A stretch of 64,000 nt of DNA from CBDUXP01 sp965371225 [NCBI: uncultured bacterium] (GTDB lineage: Bacteria; Abyssobacteria; SURF-5; CBDUXP01). The translations under genes were made by a program, and so were the position numbers. Shown piece by piece: positions 60,402-64,000 of this stretch (position 1 is the stretch's first letter; the number at the start of each line of letters is the position of its first letter). The stretch spans positions 1 through 64,000 of the forward strand of contig CBDUXP010000016.1 of assembly GCA_965371225.1 (NCBI GenBank), written 5' to 3'. The notes under the pieces are model-generated. The model had not been told where the DNA came from. It did not search any database and worked only from the letters and a program-made list of their open reading frames with translations.

Positions 60402-61673
60402 GTGCTCCCAACCCTAAAGACCGCGCTCTACGTGGCGCTCACCCTGGTCTGTCTGCCTCCCCTCCTGACCGGCGTCGTCGATCCTTCGGGGGTGTTTCAG
60501 TGGATCGACGTGGCGGGGTTCAATCGCGAGAAGACCAAGCTGATGTCCGCCGGCGCACGTGAGGCGAAGTCCCTCGCCTTGTTGCGAGGGGAGTTTGACA
60601 CCCTGTTATTGGGGTCGTCGCGATCGTTCATTGGGCTGGACCCGGAATCCCCGGTGCTGGGCGACCGCAGCGCCTACGACGCCAGCCTGGGTGCGGTGAA
60701 TATGTGCGAGCTGTACTACGTGTTCGACTACGCGCTACGCCATCAGCGGTTGCGGACGCTCATCTTCAGCGTCGATTTTCTGTCCTTCAGTGGCATGGCA
60801 ACGGTCGGTGGGGATTTCCGCCAGTCGGGTTTCGGCGGGCGCTCACCCGCGACGCTACACCTGCGCTACCTGTACGGGCAGCACACCCTCCGGCAGGCGG
60901 CGTTCACCGTGTGGACGAACCTGCGGGGACGCAAGGCCCCCTACACACCGCGCGGATCGCTGTTGGGGCATCGGAAGTGGCGGCCACCTGTGGACCACCA
61001 TCGGCTGTTCATGTTCCGGCTCGAAGAAGATCTCGTCTTCCTCGAGGAAGGACACTATGCGGGATTCGTCTACGGACCCGATCGGCTGGAGGCCCTGGCG
61101 CGGATCTTCGAGCGCTGCCGCACCGAGGGGATCGCGGTCTATGCGTTCATCTCGCCGGTCCACGCGCGCCAACTGGAGACCTTGCGCGCGATGTCTCTCT
61201 ATCCGCTCTATGAACAGTGGAAGCGGGATCTGGTGCAGCGCGTCGAGCGGATACGTGCTACCCATCCCGCCGCCACGCCCCTCGAGCTGTGGGACTTCAG
61301 TGGGTACAACAGCGTGACCGTGGAGCCGGTCCCGCCCGCCGGGGACACCCAGACCCGGATGCGATGGTACTGGGAGCACTCGCACTACACCTACGCCACC
61401 GGCGACATGGTGTTGAGTCGGATGTTTCAAGGGGCGGCTGCCCCGGCCTCCATCCCGGACGATTTCGGGGTGCGCCTGACGTCCGACACCATTGAAGCGC
61501 ACCAGGCGCACATCCGCCAGGCGCGGGCCCGGTATGCCGAAACGCACCCGGCTGACATCGCCGAAGTGGAAACCATGTTCAGGGACACGGCCGCGCGACG
61601 CCCCTCGCCGACGCATCCGGACGCCTTCCCACGCGGCCCGCAGTTGGCGTGCCGTATTGACGACTGCCCCTAA
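60402..61673 (+). CDS. Membrane-anchored SGNH-hydrolase-like protein (DltD/AlgX-like)
   Basis: The 423 residues start with one hydrophobic segment (about 7-27), followed by a soluble domain with LLLGSSRSFIGLDP, the GSSR block of the SGNH fold that carries the nucleophile, and a later YWEHSHYT near the C-terminal part with a conserved-looking histidine. DltD- and AlgX-type proteins sit outside the membrane and acylate or deacylate polymers. No MBOAT acyltransferase partner lies next to it. The GTG at 60402 has AGGGTGA just upstream. The active-site assignment is tentative. Confidence 0.72.
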   Translation: MLPTLKTALYVALTLVCLPPLLTGVVDPSGVFQWIDVAGFNREKTKLMSAGAREAKSLALLRGEFDTLLLGSSRSFIGLDPESPVLGDRSAYDASLGAVNMCELYYVFDYALRHQRLRTLIFSVDFLSFSGMATVGGDFRQSGFGGRSPATLHLRYLYGQHTLRQAAFTVWTNLRGRKAPYTPRGSLLGHRKWRPPVDHHRLFMFRLEEDLVFLEEGHYAGFVYGPDRLEALARIFERCRTEGIAVYAFISPVHARQLETLRAMSLYPLYEQWKRDLVQRVERIRATHPAATPLELWDFSGYNSVTVEPVPPAGDTQTRMRWYWEHSHYTYATGDMVLSRMFQGAAAPASIPDDFGVRLTSDTIEAHQAHIRQARARYAETHPADIAEVETMFRDTAARRPSPTHPDAFPRGPQLACRIDDCP

Positions 61674-61683
61674 GGCTCGGGGG

Positions 61684-61696
61684 GCGGCCCGGCCGC
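61684..61696. terminator. Short hairpin between convergent genes
   Basis: GCGGC (61684-61688) and GCCGC (61692-61696) pair around three bases in the 30-base gap between the SGNH gene and the next minus-strand gene. Weak. Confidence 0.3.
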
Positions 61697-61703
61697 AGCC
61701 TGT

Positions 61704-62636
61704 TTACCGGGCCGCGCGCCCGTTCTTCGAACGGGGCCCCCGCCATTTCGGCCGGGGGGGGCGATCCCGGGGTGCGCGGATCGGCGCTTTCCGCCGCTTC
61801 GTTCGGGGCATGAATGAGGGGAGCCGGTGCGACCCCTCCCGCGCCCAGATGGCCGTACAGAGTTCCCGCAATGACCGTTCGCGGGGGACGCCCTGCGCAA
61901 TGGCCCGGGGAATGTGCTGCTCGCCGGTCTGCAACATGGCGTACAGGGCGACCGGCGCGTAGCCCGTTTGCGCCAGCGTGTCCAGGATCATCGCCTGGCG
62001 CCGGCGCGACGCTTGCGTTCGCGGTGCGCCACAGAGGTCCCAGAACAAACTCATGAGGTGCCGCTGGGCCAGCGTCGTCCGGAAGCGCCGGGCCCGCGGC
62101 TTGTTGGCTTGCGCCCGGGCCCGGCGGACGGCCGTAGGTGAGACTCCCAGCCGGGCCGCCGTGAGCTTGAGCGCGATCTCCGACAGTTTCGGCCCGTCCT
62201 CCCGCTCGATCCCCGCCAGAAACTGGCCCACATACCGCCGGGGAACGGGCAGCATCCGGTTGTACACGATGTTCACCCGGTCCGTCACGCGGATGCGGCA
62301 CAGCATGGGCTCGCGGGCCTCCAGGCAATCGAGAGTCGCGGGATCATAGAGGCACTGCTGCACGAATTCATGCATGACGTCATACTCGTCCGCGCAAAAC
62401 TCGAAGTCCACACCAGTGGGGTCCCCGGCTTCCGGGGGGGCGTACAGGATTTCCCGCAGCCGGGTGACGCGCTCGTGCAGCGCGAGCTTCCCATTGCCGC
62501 GGCCGCGACCGTAGCGCGCCGCCCAATGTTGTAGGAGCAGCCCGCTCGCGTGTAATTCCAGTTCGGGCCAGGGAGTCTTCGGCTTCGGCCGCGGGCGCCG
62601 GCGGCGCGTGGTCCCGGGGGACTTAGACGTCCCCAT
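61704..62636 (-). CDS. Basic protein of unknown function, possible HTH
   Basis: The 310 residues are rich in arginine and lysine, with basic N-terminal (RRRRPRPKPK) and C-terminal tails. A segment near residues 150-175 (SEIALKLTAARLGVSPTAVRRAR) looks like a helix-turn-helix. The middle has a conserved-looking EFVQQCLYDPATLDCLE helix. No enzyme motif or family is recognised. GAGGG precedes the ATG and a TACAAT -10 lies 60 bases upstream, so it is probably a real gene. The tails and HTH suggest nucleic-acid binding; that is inference. Confidence 0.65.
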   Translation of the reverse strand: MGTSKSPGTTRRRRPRPKPKTPWPELELHASGLLLQHWAARYGRGRGNGKLALHERVTRLREILYAPPEAGDPTGVDFEFCADEYDVMHEFVQQCLYDPATLDCLEAREPMLCRIRVTDRVNIVYNRMLPVPRRYVGQFLAGIEREDGPKLSEIALKLTAARLGVSPTAVRRARAQANKPRARRFRTTLAQRHLMSLFWDLCGAPRTQASRRRQAMILDTLAQTGYAPVALYAMLQTGEQHIPRAIAQGVPRERSLRELCTAIWAREGSHRLPSFMPRTKRRKAPIRAPRDRPPRPKWRGPRSKNGRAAR

Positions 62637-62696
62637 ACGATGCCCTCACTCTGCCGTGCACGGTCCGCCTACGTTCATCGACCAAACTTGCCGACT

Positions 62697-62702
62697 ATTG
62701 TA
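62697..62702 (-). promoter_or_regulatory. -10 element TACAAT of the basic protein gene
   Basis: On the minus strand CAGGTACAATAGTCGG lies about 60 bases before the ATG at 62636. Confidence 0.5.
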
Positions 62703-62816
62703 CCTGATTCGAACCAGCATTGGGACTGTTACCGGAGGTGCACCGGCCAACCTGGGTGCAGCCGACATGCCCTGCCCCGTGCGGCGCCGGGCCCGCGCGC
62801 AGGCCGCCCCGTGCGG

Positions 62817-62822
62817 TACACT
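62817..62822 (+). promoter_or_regulatory. -10 element TACACT of the cupin gene
   Basis: GCGGTACACTGG lies 52 bases before the ATG at 62874. Confidence 0.5.
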
Positions 62823-62873
62823 GGTCGGGCCCCGGCGCGGTACGGCCCCGGGCAGCCCGAAAGGACCATCCGC

Positions 62874-63413
62874 ATGAGCGAGTCACCAGCGGCAGTTTCC
62901 GGCGTTCCCACTGCTTTCCACCGTAGCGAAAGCGACCTCCCCTTCGTCGATATCGCCGAGGGCGCGCAGTTGCAGTTGCTGCAGGTGGACATCGGCGGGG
63001 GCCTCTGGGTCGTGCGGAACCGCTTCGCGCCGGGCACGACGATTCAGCGGCACAAGCACACGGGGGAAGTCTTCGCGTTCACGACCGCGGGCTCCTGGCG
63101 CTACCTGGAATACCCCGAGATCAACACGGCGGGGTCGTATCTCTATGAGCCGGCCGGGTCGATTCACACGCTGCACGTGCCGAAGACCAACGACGGCATC
63201 ACCGACGTGTCGTTCGCCATTCGCGGCGCAAATCTGAATCTCGACGACGAAGGCAACGTCGAGAGCGTGATCGACGCGGGGGTCGTGCTCTCCGTCTACG
63301 TCGCCCTGTGCGAGGCCTTGGGCCACGGCCAGCCCGACGTCATCGGCGCCACGCCGGAGGCCATGGCCGCGGCCGCCGACTTCGACCTGTCGACGGTGAT
63401 CCAGTCCAGCTGA
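62874..63413 (+). CDS. Cupin, 2,4'-dihydroxyacetophenone dioxygenase-like
   Basis: The 179 residues form a cupin with metal ligands H60, H62, E65 in RHKHTGEVF and a later histidine in GSIHTLHV (H98 or H101). The TAGSWRYLEYPEINTAGSYLYEPAGS block is typical of the dioxygenase family that cleaves 2,4'-dihydroxyacetophenone. It could act on an aromatic ketone or another small substrate using iron and oxygen. AAAGGA at 62859-62864 fixes the ATG at 62874. It is monocistronic with its own -10. Confidence 0.85.
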   Translation: MSESPAAVSGVPTAFHRSESDLPFVDIAEGAQLQLLQVDIGGGLWVVRNRFAPGTTIQRHKHTGEVFAFTTAGSWRYLEYPEINTAGSYLYEPAGSIHTLHVPKTNDGITDVSFAIRGANLNLDDEGNVESVIDAGVVLSVYVALCEALGHGQPDVIGATPEAMAAAADFDLSTVIQSS

Positions 63414-63606
63414 CCCGCAGGCGGCCTGGGCCTGGGCGCATCACTTCCTAACGCGTACGTCGGTCGCGCCAAAGCCCACGCCCGCGTAGCTGGGAGTGTC
63501 CGGATCGTGACAGCGCCCGTCGAGTCGCGGTCGCGCGGCTGTCCCCGCGATCCGTACGTCCGATGCACGCCTGCCTCACCATGCCCCCGAACGGGCCTCA
63601 GCGCGC

Positions 63607-63612
63607 TATAGT
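63607..63612 (+). promoter_or_regulatory. -10 element TATAGT of the ankyrin gene
   Basis: GCGCTATAGTTTTG lies 18 bases before the ATG at 63631, with AGGA in between as ribosome site. Confidence 0.45.
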
Positions 63613-63630
63613 TTTGTAGGACGATCCCCT

Positions 63631-64000
63631 ATGCGACGCCGACGTGTGTGGACTGCATTCGTATTCTGTGCATTGCTGTCAGGCTTCGCCGCTACCACCG
63701 GCACCGCCGGCGAACCGCAGCAGGCAGCGGCGTCGGACCAGGATTTTCTGGATGCCGTGCGCGCGGGCGACGCAGGGGGTGTAGCCAGCGCCCTGGATCA
63801 CGGCGCGCAGGTGCAGCTCGTGGACGGACTGAATCGTAGTGCGCTGCACGCCGCCGCCGCCGTGGGCAGCGTGCCCGTGATGAGCATCCTGTTGGACGCG
63901 GGGGCGGACATCGATGCGCCGGACGCGAACGGGCAAACCCCCCTCGTCGAGGCGATAGCCGGGGGATGCCTGGAAGCAGTGGACTTCTTGCTCGAACGCG
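63631..64000 (+). CDS. Exported ankyrin-repeat protein, 3' end outside window
   Basis: The reading frame is open from the ATG at 63631 to the window end (123 codons). It starts with MRRRRVWTAFVFCALLSGF, a Sec signal peptide, then a linker and ankyrin repeats: SALHAAAAVGSVPVMSILLDAGADI, then TPLVEAIAGGCLEAVDFLLE. Ankyrin repeats bind proteins. AGGA lies nine bases before the ATG. The function and full length are not known. Confidence 0.85.
   Translation, partial: MRRRRVWTAFVFCALLSGFAATTGTAGEPQQAAASDQDFLDAVRAGDAGGVASALDHGAQVQLVDGLNRSALHAAAAVGSVPVMSILLDAGADIDAPDANGQTPLVEAIAGGCLEAVDFLLER

Noticed and set aside
61719-61735. CCCGTTC-TTC-GAACGGG hairpin as a terminator
   Set aside because: It lies inside the coding end of the minus-strand basic protein gene (61704-62636), so it is more likely a codon-level coincidence.
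62700-62720. GGTTCGAATC on the minus strand, like a tRNA T-loop
   Set aside because: The flanks do not form a five-base-pair T-stem, and no acceptor, anticodon or D arm is found; it lies by a -10 element.
1-64000. CRISPR arrays, insertion sequences, prophage or integrase
   Set aside because: No regularly spaced repeats, no transposase or integrase motif, and no terminal inverted repeats were seen.

Overview
The window is high-G+C bacterial chromosome (about two thirds G+C by eye), densely packed with about 49 genes on both strands and no rRNA, tRNA, CRISPR array, transposase or phage gene. Both ends cut a gene: a cytochrome P450 at base 1 and an ankyrin-repeat protein at base 64000. The content is that of a metabolically versatile, probably aerobic heterotroph from an uncultivated lineage: two P450s, CoA-linked degradation, two luciferase-like oxidoreductases and a Ddn-like protein (families that often use F420), a ferredoxin-linked 2-oxoacid oxidoreductase, a B12-type radical SAM protein, metal-chelatase-like subunits and a haloalkane dehalogenase-like enzyme. 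Binatota-, Tectomicrobia- or Rokubacteria-like lineages would fit, but no marker gene in the window settles this.

Layout. 1-5.8 kb: P450 end, an esterase-like lipoprotein without its serine, and an ABC exporter operon with a HEAT-repeat protein. 5.8-9.5 kb: a pyruvate:ferredoxin oxidoreductase-type enzyme split into two genes. 9.8-17 kb: membrane glycosyltransferase, LLM oxidoreductase, hotdog thioesterase, DUF4153-type membrane protein, aldo/keto reductase, aldehyde dehydrogenase. 17-24 kb, mostly minus strand: CocE-type hydrolase, MoaD-like protein coupled to a BNR-repeat protein, an orphan histidine kinase, a sulfotransferase. 24-29.6 kb: LLM oxidoreductase, methyltransferase, carboxyltransferase facing a biotin carrier protein, and an acyl-CoA ligase.

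29.6-40.2 kb is a catabolic island. A six-gene minus-strand operon (alpha/beta hydrolase, two acyl-CoA dehydrogenases, crotonase, SDR, frameshifted acyl-CoA ligase) diverges from a plus-strand operon of a CYP125-like P450, an HMG-CoA-synthase-like/DUF35 fusion and a thiolase. Together they could hydroxylate a terminal methyl, activate the acid and shorten it by beta-oxidation, as in actinobacterial sterol side-chain degradation.

40.2-43.5 kb encodes a 1076-residue protein joining a basic tail, an LCAT-like lipase, an aminopeptidase-N-domain-like region and a C-terminal CHAT protease. It sits behind a near-consensus promoter in an AT-rich patch and is the most unusual gene here. 43.8-47.8 kb holds an Lhr-type helicase preceded by a possible 34-codon leader ORF. 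48.0-48.6 kb is a small membrane protein between a consensus promoter and a strong terminator. 50.4-56.9 kb holds ChlI/BchI- and ChlD/BchD-like AAA+ subunits with a radical SAM protein and a dehalogenase, without the large chelatase subunit. 56.9-60.2 kb pairs a dimethylglycine/sarcosine dehydrogenase-like enzyme with a choline-kinase-like protein. The end holds a DltD/AlgX-like SGNH protein, a basic protein of unknown function, a cupin dioxygenase-like protein and the truncated ankyrin gene.

Promoters recur as a -10 of the form GGTAnnnT 20-60 bases before the start codon, often without a clear -35. A few regulated-looking genes instead have full -35/-10 promoters in AT-rich patches.
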